Part shown: positions 1-6,992 of the stretch, piece by piece
How positions within the stretch are numbered: position 1 is the stretch's first letter
How the letters are laid out: each line of letters opens with the position of its first letter
DNA from: JBFMAE01 sp040756085
GTDB taxonomy: Bacteria; Desulfobacterota; BSN033; UBA1163
Reading direction: 5' to 3'
Length of the DNA stretch: 9,230 bases
Assembly (NCBI GenBank): GCA_040756085.1
Contig: JBFMAE010000185.1
Span: 1-9,230 of the forward strand
Position numbers and translations under genes: made by a program
Notes under the pieces: model-generated
What the model saw: only the letters and a program-made list of their open reading frames with translations
Told to the model about the DNA's origin: nothing
Database searches by the model: none

Positions 1-834
1 ATCTAAATTATCGCCCCATATCATTAGGATCGGAATATTTTTCAATTTCTCTAATTCTGGACCAGGCTTTGGAGCTCCAGATGGTTCGATGGCAATTATA
101 GCTTTAACTTTATCTGGGGCTGCTAGCGCTGCGTGGAAACCAAAGTTGCTCCCTTGGCTATGAACCACGACCACGCAAGGACCCACCTTTTGAATCAGAG
201 CATTATAAGCAGATTGTGTAGCTGTATCGTTAGTGGCCCAGCGAGGCACGCTTTGTTTAAAGAACTGATCAAAGACGGATATTGGAAACTTTTGACCCGG
301 ATGAGTCATCCGCTTTCTCGGGTCAGAGTTATAGGAATCCTTCGGACCGATCCTGAATAGCTCCCAACCTTCCTTTTTGGTACGGAAGAATGGTTCGGAA
401 GTAAAGATTTCTGGATAACGTGCCCATGAGGCGCGTCCTCGTTCCACTGAATCTGAGACATAGACTGGGTGGCCTGCTTTCAAAAAATAGTGCATCCAGC
501 CAGGGTTCCCATCCGGTTTGGTTTCCCACGTCACACCGGTTAGACCACCACCATGCCACATCAGTAACGGAAACTTTGACTTTTGATCAGCCGGAACCAT
601 GTACTGGACGTACATCTGCCCAACCTCATAATCTCCATTAGGGTCGACTTTAAAAGCGGGAGCACCTTTCGTAAAAACGATCTCTCGGGGTGGAAGTCCA
701 GAAAGTGAAAACTGACTGCCCCCAATGTGGAAACTGCCAAAATCTTTGAGGATATATTTAGGGGTTGGGGCACATGATGCTAAAAACATAAAAGCATTAC
801 AAAGATAAAAAATTTTTTCTATGAGATTATTCAT
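1..834 (-). CDS. Esterase-713-like alpha/beta hydrolase lipoprotein, C-terminus cut by window edge
   Basis: A frame of 278 codons runs open from ATG at 834 to the window edge. The N-terminus is a lipoprotein signal: a hydrophobic stretch ends in the lipobox LASC, with Cys21 as the predicted lipidated residue, so the enzyme should be anchored to a membrane or the cell surface. HGGGL at residues 94-98 supplies the oxyanion hole and is followed by TGVTWETKPDG. HSQGS at 225-229 is the nucleophile elbow with Ser226, and Glu250 in AIEPSG sits where the acid of the triad is expected. The catalytic His lies outside the window. The order and spacing of these motifs resemble Alcaligenes esterase 713, a secreted carboxylesterase (recalled family comparison). 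AAGGAGG at 850-844, nine bases before the ATG, supports this start. The substrate cannot be predicted. A generic secreted lipase or esterase is the alternative. The gene stands alone after a repeat-like element. Confidence 0.85.
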   Translation of the reverse strand, partial: MNNLIEKIFYLCNAFMFLASCAPTPKYILKDFGSFHIGGSQFSLSGLPPREIVFTKGAPAFKVDPNGDYEVGQMYVQYMVPADQKSKFPLLMWHGGGLTGVTWETKPDGNPGWMHYFLKAGHPVYVSDSVERGRASWARYPEIFTSEPFFRTKKEGWELFRIGPKDSYNSDPRKRMTHPGQKFPISVFDQFFKQSVPRWATNDTATQSAYNALIQKVGPCVVVVHSQGSNFGFHAALAAPDKVKAIIAIEPSGAPKPGPELEKLKNIPILMIWGDNLD

Positions 835-843
835 TAATATTAT

Positions 844-850
844 CCTCCTT
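844..850 (-). promoter_or_regulatory. Strong ribosome binding site of the lipoprotein esterase
   Basis: AAGGAGG on the minus strand, with a nine-base AT-rich spacer to the ATG at 834. It fixes the start and shows that translation begins independently after the hairpin element. Confidence 0.75.
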
Positions 851-860
851 TATAAGACTT

Positions 861-975
861 CCAGAAAACCCCAGGCTTTCAAGCATGGGGATGAATGGTG
901 CCCGGAGCGAAGCGGAGTAATCCGGCGAAGCCGGCGAGCCCAGAAGAAACCCTTGCCTTCAGGCCAGGGAGTTTC
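861..975 (-). repeat. Paired hairpin element, REP-like or IS200/IS605-end-like
   Basis: Two imperfect palindromes flank a GC-rich core. One is 869-890 (CCCCAGGC, six-base loop, GCATGGGG, one mismatch). The other is 950-969 (CCCTTGCC, TTCA loop, GGCCAGGG, one mismatch). Each is preceded by a related CCAGAAaa or CCAGAAga lead, so they form a diverged direct repeat about 80 bases apart. The core at 902-934 carries two GCGAAGC-type hairpins, including a perfect one at 922-934 (CCGGC, GAA loop, GCCGG). No transposase is present. The element begins at the methyltransferase stop codon and ends just before the esterase ribosome binding site. From memory, this arrangement is like REP sequences mobilised by RAYT transposases, or like the structured ends of IS200/IS605 elements. 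It could also act as a transcription end or mRNA stabiliser between the two genes. Confidence 0.5.
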
Positions 976-1681
976 ATTTTCTTGCACCTGAGAGAAACCA
1001 GATCCAATGGGTGTGTGCCTTTCCGTCATGATTTTCTTGCTCCTGAATCTCTCGAAGGTCTTTAATGTGTAGTCTCTTATCGAAGAGGTCTCTAATACTA
1101 TCCTCGTTGAAATAAAAAATTGGTCTCCCCTTCTTACTCTCAAACGTATTCTCTGCAACCTTTTCGCCTTTACCGAAATCACCATCCCTTGTTGACATGG
1201 AGGCCAAAACAAGGATTCCGCCTTTGCTCAACAAATGAATTAACCAATCACTAATCCTCTCTCTTTCAGCCTCTGAGAAAAAGTGAAGGGTGTTGAAGCA
1301 GAAAATACCTTCAAAAACCTCCTCATCCAAAGAAAAATTTAAAATGTCATCCACAATGTAACGGATAGAGAGTGACTCTTTCTTTGCTCTCACTTTAGCC
1401 ATCTCGATTGCAACAGTAGAAATGTCAAGTCCAACTACTTGAAAACCTTTTTTCGCGAAAAAGAGACAGTTTCTTCCATAACCACATCCTAGAACGAGTA
1501 ATTTTGAAACGCCGTGACTTTTGAATATCCTCTCCGCCTCAAGGGCTGCGGCGCAAGGTTCCTCTCCCCATATCTCACCGCCTCTCTTGAACCGATCATC
1601 CCAATAAATCTTTTGATCATCTCTCAACTTTAGCCCTTTATCGTTACTCAATCGGCTAATAAGCCTATCGACATCGGCCAT
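974..1681 (-). CDS. Class I SAM-dependent methyltransferase (TehB-like / Methyltransf_25 type)
   Basis: The 235-residue product has a Rossmann methyltransferase fold. Motif I is VLGCGYGR at residues 63-70, which binds S-adenosylmethionine. The acidic end of strand 2 is Asp86 in VGLDIS, a further acidic pair is Asp111-Asp112, and NTLHFF at 130-135 is motif IV. The N-terminal YWDDRFKRG...IWGEEP stretch resembles small-molecule methyltransferases of the TehB or thiopurine type. No signal peptide or membrane segment is visible, so it should be cytoplasmic. I prefer the ATG at 1681, which has GGAGG eight bases upstream. A GTG at 1711 in the same frame would add ten residues and overlap leuD, but it lacks a comparable site. 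It is the third gene of the LeuC-LeuD operon, 26 bases after the LeuD stop. The substrate is unknown; the neighbours hint at a carboxylate or a metalloid, but this is weak. Confidence 0.85.
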   Translation of the reverse strand: MADVDRLISRLSNDKGLKLRDDQKIYWDDRFKRGGEIWGEEPCAAALEAERIFKSHGVSKLLVLGCGYGRNCLFFAKKGFQVVGLDISTVAIEMAKVRAKKESLSIRYIVDDILNFSLDEEVFEGIFCFNTLHFFSEAERERISDWLIHLLSKGGILVLASMSTRDGDFGKGEKVAENTFESKKGRPIFYFNEDSIRDLFDKRLHIKDLREIQEQENHDGKAHTHWIWFLSGARK

Positions 1682-1689
1682 TATCCATA

Positions 1690-1694
1690 CCTCC
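1690..1694 (-). promoter_or_regulatory. Ribosome binding site deciding the methyltransferase start
   Basis: GGAGG on the minus strand lies eight bases before the ATG at 1681. It favours this ATG over the in-frame GTG at 1711. Confidence 0.7.
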
Positions 1695-1707
1695 GAGTTG
1701 GGACATT

Positions 1708-2202
1708 TCACTTGCTCAGGCGTTTTTTAAGATGACTCATCAAACCCCCATCCTTAATCAGGTTCTGCATAAATGTCGGTATAGGTTTGGCTTCAAAAGA
1801 CTTTCCGTTGGAAAGATCGAGAATTTGCCCAGTATCGATGTCAACTTCGATTTCGTGTCCCTCCTCAATCTGATCTGTTATCTCGGAACACTGAAGAAGC
1901 GGAAGGCCAATGTTAAATGCATTTCTGTAAAAAATGCGCGCAAAGCTTTTTGCGATGACGCACGAGATTCCTGTTGCCTTGATTGCTAATGGAGCATGTT
2001 CCCTAGACGACCCACATCCGAAATTTTTCCCAGCCACAATTATATCCCCTTGTTTCACCTTTTTAGGGAAATCAGGGTCTATCGCTTCCATACAATGCTC
2101 ACCTAACTCGAGAGGATTTGTAATACTCATGTACCTTGCAGGAATGATAACATCGGTGTCCACATCTGGACCAAATTTCCATATATGTCCTTTTAAGACC
2201 AT
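1708..2202 (-). CDS. leuD: LeuD/HacB-type hydro-lyase small subunit (3-isopropylmalate dehydratase family)
   Basis: The 164-residue swivelling subunit of an aconitase-superfamily hydro-lyase acts with the large subunit encoded upstream. It has the short archaeal-type form, which many anaerobic bacteria also carry, rather than the roughly 200-residue proteobacterial form. DVDTDVIIPARY at residues 13-24 and FGCGSSREHAP at 61-71 are the conserved substrate-binding segments, and KSFARIFYRNAFNIGLPLL follows at 85-103. The specificity loop after Tyr24 reads MSITNP. The methanogen LeuD and HacB loops I recall begin YLVY and YLRT, so the substrate is not decided. Candidates are 2- and 3-isopropylmalate (leucine synthesis), homocitrate or homoaconitate, and 2,3-dimethylmalate. 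GGAGG precedes the ATG, 19 bases separate it from leuC, and the methyltransferase follows. The symbol rests on the family, not on proven function. Confidence 0.9.
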   Translation of the reverse strand: MVLKGHIWKFGPDVDTDVIIPARYMSITNPLELGEHCMEAIDPDFPKKVKQGDIIVAGKNFGCGSSREHAPLAIKATGISCVIAKSFARIFYRNAFNIGLPLLQCSEITDQIEEGHEIEVDIDTGQILDLSNGKSFEAKPIPTFMQNLIKDGGLMSHLKKRLSK

Positions 2203-2221
2203 CTCTTGCCTCCTTCAAAAA

Positions 2222-3496
2222 TTATCTTTCTGCTTTGACTATCTCTTCTGGGCTAGCAATTCTTCCTTTTACTGCACTTGCAGCAGCAACTGCAGGATTG
2301 GATAGATAGACTTCACTCTCTGGATGGCCCATTCTCCCCACAAAATTTCGATTTGTCGTAGCTATGGCTCGCTCCCCTTTCGCCAATACTCCCATATGAC
2401 CTCCACAACAGGGTCCACAAGTCGGAGTGCTTATTGCTGCATTCGCATCAAGAAAGACTTCAAGAAGCCCCTCCTTCATTGCCTGACGATAAATTTCTTG
2501 TGTGGCAGGGATAATAATTAGCCGGACATAAGGGCTCACTTTATTCCCTTTAAGCACTTGGGCAGCTACACGCAGATCTTCGATCCTCCCATTAGTACAC
2601 GACCCGATCACCACTTGATCAACAGGGATATCTCCCACTTGACTGATCGGTTTTGTATTGCTCGGCAAATGGGGAAAGGCGACTTGAGGCTCGATCTTGC
2701 TCACATCATATTCTTTCACCTCAACATAATGTGCATCCGGGTCGCTCTGAAAAATTTTGTAGAGTCTAGAAACCCTTCCTCGAAGATACTCTTCTGTCAC
2801 TTGATCCGGCTGAAAAATACCTGTTTTTGCACCTGCTTCAATTGCCATATTTGCCATTGTAAATCTCGCCGACATTGAAAGTTGATCGACTACTTCTCCT
2901 CTAAACTCCATCGCTCGGTATAATGCACCATCCACACCGATGTCGCCAATGGTATAAAGAATCAGATCCTTACTATCAACCCATTTAGGGAGTTTCCCTC
3001 GGTAGATAAATTTCATCGATTCAGGAACCTTGAACCAGAGTTCCCCTGTTAGCAGTGCTGCAGCTAAATCGGTGCTTCCAATCCCTGTGGCAAATGCTCC
3101 TATCCCCCCATAGGTGCAGGTATGACTATCTCCTCCAACCACCAAATCTCCAGGCAATACAATCCCCTTATCGGGAAGCAGAGCATGCTCAATTCCCATT
3201 TCGCCAACCTCATAGTAATGGAAAATTTTATGCCGCTTTGCGAATTCTCTCATTAACTTGCAGTTTTCCGCGGCCTTGATATCCCTATTTGGAGTGAAAT
3301 GATCAGAAAGGATAACAACCTTCACTCGGTCAAAAACCTTATCCAATTCATTTTTTTCCAGTTCTTTGATCGCCAGTGGAAGTGTCATATCATTACCCAA
3401 GACAACGTCAATTCTCGCATTAATCAGCTCGTCAGGTTCGACTTTCTCCATCCCAGAATGAGCAGCTAATATCTTTTCAGCAATTGTCATTCCCAT
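2222..3496 (-). CDS. leuC: LeuC/HacA-type hydro-lyase large subunit, [4Fe-4S] enzyme
   Basis: The 424-residue catalytic subunit of an aconitase-family dehydratase isomerises a hydroxy-dicarboxylic acid by dehydration and rehydration on a [4Fe-4S] cluster in the cytoplasm. The cluster ligands are visible: Cys300 in VIGSCTNGR and Cys360 and Cys363 in TCGPCCGG. VGGDSHTCTYGG at 120-131 is the other signature, and FVGRMGHP at 385-392 is the usual C-terminal motif. The length fits the short archaeal-type LeuC rather than the roughly 465-residue proteobacterial type. The ATG at 3496 has AAAGGAGGG eight bases upstream; a second ATG two codons in is less well placed. It is the first gene of a tight operon with leuD and the methyltransferase. 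No leuA or leuB is in the window, so leucine synthesis is not shown. Homoaconitase or 2,3-dimethylmalate dehydratase remain possible. Confidence 0.92.
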   Translation of the reverse strand: MGMTIAEKILAAHSGMEKVEPDELINARIDVVLGNDMTLPLAIKELEKNELDKVFDRVKVVILSDHFTPNRDIKAAENCKLMREFAKRHKIFHYYEVGEMGIEHALLPDKGIVLPGDLVVGGDSHTCTYGGIGAFATGIGSTDLAAALLTGELWFKVPESMKFIYRGKLPKWVDSKDLILYTIGDIGVDGALYRAMEFRGEVVDQLSMSARFTMANMAIEAGAKTGIFQPDQVTEEYLRGRVSRLYKIFQSDPDAHYVEVKEYDVSKIEPQVAFPHLPSNTKPISQVGDIPVDQVVIGSCTNGRIEDLRVAAQVLKGNKVSPYVRLIIIPATQEIYRQAMKEGLLEVFLDANAAISTPTCGPCCGGHMGVLAKGERAIATTNRNFVGRMGHPESEVYLSNPAVAAASAVKGRIASPEEIVKAER

Positions 3497-3529
3497 TTAA
3501 TACACCCTCCTTTGAATTTGGAACTTTTT

Positions 3530-3658
3530 TCACTCTTCATTCATGTTTCGGACCGAGATTTTCTTAGCTAAGGTTCGATGGACCGGACAAGTTTTCGCCA
3601 CCTGCATTAGCTAGCACCGTTGATCGTCACATAAAAAGCCACCTAGCTTAAAGCGCCG
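3530..3658 (-). pseudogene. Relic of an OsmC-family gene (C-terminal end)
   Basis: Just upstream of leuC, one frame reads RRFKLGG, then CDDQRC, a TAG stop, then LMQVAKTCPVHRTLAKK, ending at TGA 3532-3530. The CPVHRTL motif preceded by a helix of the form DQR-x-x-LMQVA matches the C-terminal end of OsmC/Ohr-superfamily proteins, including the second redox cysteine (recalled signature). An in-frame TAG interrupts the helix, and stops further upstream (TGA and TAA near 3667-3672) end the similarity. An ATG at 3732 behind AGAGGA could be the remains of the original start, but only about 30 codons follow it in a different frame. I infer an internally deleted, dead gene. The surviving stretch from ATG 3607 encodes 25 residues and is unlikely to be functional. 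Confidence 0.55.
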
Positions 3659-3859
3659 AAAAAGTCATTAACCCCGCCACATTGAGTTCCAAACTTTTTA
3701 AGATTCCTCGTTGTATGGCAACAGGTAGTCATTAATTATTCCTCTAAAATGTGAGTTGCAGTAGCGTAATTATCGCTCTTTCGTGTAATCATATAATCTC
3801 TTCAAAATCCTTTATTTCTTCTTGCAATATTTAATCTGCCTTTTCTGTTCCATGCAAAA

Positions 3860-4012
3860 CCCATGGCCATCTCTTAGCAATCACCCCTTGCGTCTTAACT
3901 TTCCTGACAAGAAAATTGCTGGACCGAGATAAACCACTTCTTGACCAAAAGCTATTCCTGCAAATGGTATTCACAATGCAGCCACCATCGAAACTGGCAA
4001 TAACTTCTTCAT
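3860..4012 (-). pseudogene. Relic of a secreted ABC-transporter substrate-binding protein (N-terminus)
   Basis: An ATG at 4012 with AAGGAG three bases upstream (GGAG also further upstream) opens a frame reading MKKLLPVSMVAAL, a TGA (3973-3971), then IPFAGIAFGQEVVYLGPAIF and LSGKLRRKG, a second TGA (3883-3881), then LLRDGHGF and finally a TAA. Without the stops this is a classic Sec signal peptide cut after AFG. It is followed by the first strand of a branched-chain amino acid type (Peripla_BP_6) binding protein, where a G-P-L-x-G...RDG pattern is usual. Three stops in about 70 codons make a working gene unlikely. A GTG-started frame at 4028-3831 overlaps it in another frame (65 codons) and has no recognisable similarity. 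The relic follows the DapA-like gene, which suggests a former uptake-plus-aldolase operon. From 3860 down to about 3733 I see nothing else. Confidence 0.5.
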
Positions 4013-4024
4013 AACTCCTTCTCC

Positions 4025-4042
4025 TCACTCCTAAATGAGTGA
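4025..4042 (-). other. Small hairpin after the DapA-like gene
   Basis: TCACTC, six-base loop, GAGTGA: a six-base-pair stem starting five bases after the DapA-like stop codon. There is no T-run, so it is at most a weak terminator or processing site. The ribosome binding region of the following relic starts inside it. Confidence 0.3.
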
Positions 4043-4046
4043 ACTA

Positions 4047-4967
4047 CTAACCCTTATGCTGAGACCCGCCATTAGCAATCAGCCCAGCTTCCCGCAAGAA
4101 CTGACCAATCTCACCATAGTCTTTTGGGCTTAGTTCAATATAGGGAGATACAGGTTTTCCTAAGTCAATGCCGAAATATTTCATCGCCGACTTCATCAAG
4201 GGTGGGAATCCGTAGGATGACCATTTTCCAGGAAACCACGAAAATAGCCGTTGCCACTGTATGGCACGCTTTAGGTCATCCGCGCGAAATGCTCGAACTA
4301 CCTCACCGCCGATACGTGTCGCTGGTGGAGGCATCATTCCACCAGACCCACCCATAAGAAGTGTCATCAGGAGGGGTTGCATGGTCGTGAAGTAATACGC
4401 TTTACCAGAACGTTCAATTTCTTCAATAAGCCTACCAATCTTCGTAATGTCTCGTGAGCTTTCTTTGAAATATTGCACACCGTCAATTTCACTAATCCTG
4501 ATCAGCGCTTCGATGGTTGGATCAGCCCCAGTGGAAGGATTATGGTAAGCCGCAATTGGTAAGGGACTCTCAGAAGCTATCTTTGTAAAATAATTGATGA
4601 GTTCCCCTGTCGTTGGCTGCCCACCCCAAGGTCGAAGTGGCATCAAAACCTGTATTACCTCGGCACCTATACTTGCAGCATATTCAGCCAGCTTAAGCAC
4701 GTGGGTTGGGGAGGGGGATGAAGCACCCACGATGACAGGAAGTCGCTTACCGACCATCTCTGTCCCACGCTGCATCAATTCCCTGCGCTCTTCGGGTGAA
4801 AGTATGGTATACTCTGTCGCATTTGCCCCACCTATGGAGATCGCATCTGCGTCTCTAATGATGAACTCGATTTCGCTTTCGAGGGCATCATAGTTAATCG
4901 TGCCATTTGTGTGAAATGGTGTGAGACAAGCCCCAATGATACCATGTATTTTAGGTCCGTTCAGCAT
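4047..4967 (-). CDS. DapA / N-acetylneuraminate lyase superfamily aldolase
   Basis: The 306-residue TIM-barrel protein belongs to the family that forms a Schiff base with pyruvate or a related keto acid. Lys168 in VQYFKES is the Schiff-base lysine and Tyr141 in AAYHNP the conserved tyrosine, spaced as in dihydrodipicolinate synthase. The usual GTTGE phosphate/carboxylate motif is replaced by GANATE (47-52), and the strand-8 region reads GGSGGMMPPPA (206-216). The protein is therefore probably not a true lysine-pathway DapA but a catabolic aldolase or dehydratase, of unknown substrate. The ATG at 4967 is chosen because AAGGA lies seven bases upstream. An in-frame GTG at 5012 would add 15 residues but has no ribosome binding site. 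The gene is separated from its upstream neighbour by 211 bases and is followed by a binding-protein relic. Confidence 0.87.
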   Translation of the reverse strand: MLNGPKIHGIIGACLTPFHTNGTINYDALESEIEFIIRDADAISIGGANATEYTILSPEERRELMQRGTEMVGKRLPVIVGASSPSPTHVLKLAEYAASIGAEVIQVLMPLRPWGGQPTTGELINYFTKIASESPLPIAAYHNPSTGADPTIEALIRISEIDGVQYFKESSRDITKIGRLIEEIERSGKAYYFTTMQPLLMTLLMGGSGGMMPPPATRIGGEVVRAFRADDLKRAIQWQRLFSWFPGKWSSYGFPPLMKSAMKYFGIDLGKPVSPYIELSPKDYGEIGQFLREAGLIANGGSQHKG

Positions 4968-4974
4968 AGCTCTT

Positions 4975-4982
4975 TCCTTCCT
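4975..4982 (-). promoter_or_regulatory. Ribosome binding site deciding the DapA-like start
   Basis: GGAAGGA-type sequence on the minus strand, seven bases before the ATG at 4967. It supports the shorter 306-residue product over the GTG at 5012. Confidence 0.6.
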
Positions 4983-5068
4983 GACCAAAATTGGTTTGCC
5001 TCGTAGTTGCACAAAAAGTATTAAAATAATTGCTTAAGAACATTGTAAACGACCACCAGCCAGCACCG

Positions 5069-5119
5069 TGTCCGGCAGTTGTTTTGCCGGAACAGATTCC
5101 CTCCCGTTTTTGTTCGGGA
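5069..5119 (-). other. Two adjacent hairpins in the spacer after the 594-residue gene
   Basis: CCGGCA (5072-5077) pairs with TGCCGG (5085-5090), and TGT/ACA extends the stem around one bulged base. TCCCG (5102-5106) pairs with CGGGA (5115-5119). Read on the minus strand they come about 60-110 bases after the stop of the 594-residue gene. No T-run follows, so a classical intrinsic terminator is not supported. They may be a degraded terminator, a processing site or part of the DapA-like leader. I see no gene in 4968-5178. Confidence 0.35.
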
Positions 5120-5178
5120 TGTTCCTTTAAAAGGTGTAAATTGACTAATCATCCTCCACGTCCGGTTTTCAATCCCGC

Positions 5179-6963
5179 TCAAGTGTGGTTGTAAATATCA
5201 AGGGCAAGCCTACATACCTTTTGAACCTTCTCCTCACATCCTGGCATCCCTCCTGAAAGAATAGCACCGAAGTGGGTTACCTCTTTTGCTGCATCTTCAC
5301 TTGAATGAATCCCCATGAGCACTGAAACGCTGGCTGGCACTTCAAGGTCAATAAGAGTGTGCCCCGAAAAAAGTAGTTCACTTACCGCAGGAGCAGCAAT
5401 CGTTATTGCTTCCAGTTCTTCTGCTTTTTTTCCCATTACCGCTTTTGGAATAAAAGTCTTACAGAAAGATTCCATGATAACTTTTTTCCCTTCTATCTTA
5501 ACAGTCGCATCAATATCTGGATCAAGAATCCAGATTTTTTTTGCTCGATTACCAGACCTCCTCGCTCCTCCCGCGATCCTTCCAATTTTGATCTCAATGG
5601 ATTTTCCAAAATTCTTGCTCATTATTTCAGACACCCCATTCTCAATTCTACGGATGCGACGATTTTCTAATAACTTAATCACTTCTCCTAACGTTCCTCC
5701 CTTTTGGAAGATTTTGCATGTTTCCTTTATGCGGAACTCTATTGCTTCTCTTGTTTGGCCTTCAGTTGCTATTAGTAATGCTTTTGAAACTGGCCCTTTG
5801 CTATACTCTTCAACCTTTCTCGCTACGGTATTGGCTTCGATGCAAGCTATATCAGAGTCGATAAATTTTTCCTTATTTTTCTTAATAACATCAGCAGCCT
5901 TCTCGATGGACTTAGTCAGAGATATAGTTCTTATGGCAAGAGAGGCATCGGCCAAAAGGTGCCCAATGGGTGAGGTCCTCGGTCCACCACTGCCTCCCGT
6001 ACCGATTTTTCCTGATTCTTCAAAGCAGCCAAATATCTCGTTAAAAGCTAACATTCCCACGACAGTGGGCGTCCCTATATCCTTCAAGATCATGCCTATG
6101 TCACCAATCACTTTCCCAGTCTCAAACTTCTCTCCAGTAACTCGAAAGTGTAAAACATCCGGCATTCCTGAAGCCTTTACAGCGCTTAGTCCAGCTAAGT
6201 GATGTGTGAAAACTTGAAAAGAGGGCCCAAACCTTTCAGGAGCTGGAGAATCTGGATGAACAATTTCCAAGATAGCTGCCACTCCGAAGATCGCAGAAAT
6301 GAATGGATTCGGTCTAAGGCCTGCGCCGGCATAGGCCCTCATCATAGCTTGAGTTCCCACTCGTGCACCGTTCTGGGCCAACTCTGGAAAAATGTAATCT
6401 TCACCTAAAGTACTGTGCCCACAAAGGACCGCTGGCACCCCTGGTGGGATATCCCTCCCATTAATTTGGGTCAAGTTTCCTTCCATCATTTGATGATAGA
6501 TTTCATGAACAGCAGGGAAACCGCTCAACTTATTGTTTGATTTTGGAGTGGGAATAATAGATACGGCTCCTTTCTGAGCACCTGCTTTCATTCGGGCCAT
6601 TGCCCCCAATTTCCTGTTCCCTGAGGGCACTCCGGCGCGAACGTTCGATCCAGCTACATAACAGAGTGCAGCTGTGATTAAGGCTGCATTTGATGGGTCT
6701 GCACCCATCTGTTTGGCTGAATTTATGCCTGCTTCAAGAACCCTATCCATTTCAATCTCAGGTTGATTCAGGGCTTCGATCTTTAGGCTTCCTCCTTTTA
6801 AAATCTCTTCTGCTATGGAATTAGCAGCACAAAACCCTGCTATGTTCAGCATTCCATGACCTCCGACCAGGGCGTTGATCGCATCACCAGTCAAGAGGTC
6901 TGGTTTTGACAATATTGCTTTTGTGACTGCCTGAAGAATTTTTTCCAATTTATGATCTTTCAC
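5179..6963 (-). CDS. Large uncharacterised protein (594 residues), downstream partner of the LarC-like gene
   Basis: I do not recognise this family. The protein is soluble, with no signal peptide or clear membrane segment, and has many glycine-rich loops typical of an enzyme: GGHGMLN (34-40), GSNVRAGVPSGNRKLG (105-120), CGHSTLGEDY (181-190), GTGGSGGPRTSP (321-332). A long N-terminal part (1-430) is mostly helical, with a His/Cys-rich centre (CGHS 181-184, HH 254-255, FGCFEE 311-316). A smaller C-terminal part (about 455-594) looks alpha/beta, beginning SIEIKIGRIAGGARRSG. It carries nine cysteines, but no close CxxC cluster. The start is GTG at 6963 with AAGGA nine bases upstream. It begins 29 bases after the LarC-like stop, so the two are probably co-transcribed and may cooperate. 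A remote link to L-cysteine desulfidase or serine dehydratase families was considered, but their signature motifs are not seen. The frame is clearly genuine: long and densely patterned. Confidence 0.8.
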   Translation of the reverse strand: MKDHKLEKILQAVTKAILSKPDLLTGDAINALVGGHGMLNIAGFCAANSIAEEILKGGSLKIEALNQPEIEMDRVLEAGINSAKQMGADPSNAALITAALCYVAGSNVRAGVPSGNRKLGAMARMKAGAQKGAVSIIPTPKSNNKLSGFPAVHEIYHQMMEGNLTQINGRDIPPGVPAVLCGHSTLGEDYIFPELAQNGARVGTQAMMRAYAGAGLRPNPFISAIFGVAAILEIVHPDSPAPERFGPSFQVFTHHLAGLSAVKASGMPDVLHFRVTGEKFETGKVIGDIGMILKDIGTPTVVGMLAFNEIFGCFEESGKIGTGGSGGPRTSPIGHLLADASLAIRTISLTKSIEKAADVIKKNKEKFIDSDIACIEANTVARKVEEYSKGPVSKALLIATEGQTREAIEFRIKETCKIFQKGGTLGEVIKLLENRRIRRIENGVSEIMSKNFGKSIEIKIGRIAGGARRSGNRAKKIWILDPDIDATVKIEGKKVIMESFCKTFIPKAVMGKKAEELEAITIAAPAVSELLFSGHTLIDLEVPASVSVLMGIHSSEDAAKEVTHFGAILSGGMPGCEEKVQKVCRLALDIYNHT

Positions 6964-6992
6964 AAAATAATATCCTTAGGTTTCGCAAATGG

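Noticed and set aside
861..975. CRISPR array
   Set aside because: Only two diverged repeat-like units with a palindromic core are present; there are no regular spacers and no cas genes.
3860..4012. TGA read as an amino acid (recoding) in the signal-peptide frame
   Set aside because: The first two stops are both TGA, which would fit recoding. However, a TAA follows soon after, and TGA is the normal stop of leuD and the methyltransferase in this window.
3831..4028. A 65-codon GTG-started minus-strand gene
   Set aside because: It overlaps the better supported signal-peptide relic in another frame, resembles nothing recognisable and is better explained as chance.
5069..5119. Intrinsic terminator after the 594-residue gene
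   Set aside because: The stems are short and no T-run follows on the minus strand, so only hairpins are reported.
5315..6202. A 295-codon open frame on the plus strand opposite the 594-residue gene
   Set aside because: Its composition follows the antisense of the larger gene, with Ser/Ile/Phe-rich low-pattern sequence, no recognisable motif and no good ribosome binding site.
5179..6963. Assignment of the 594-residue protein to L-cysteine desulfidase / UPF0597 or L-serine dehydratase
   Set aside because: General glycine-rich similarity only. The conserved cysteine pattern and the signature loops of those families are not visible.
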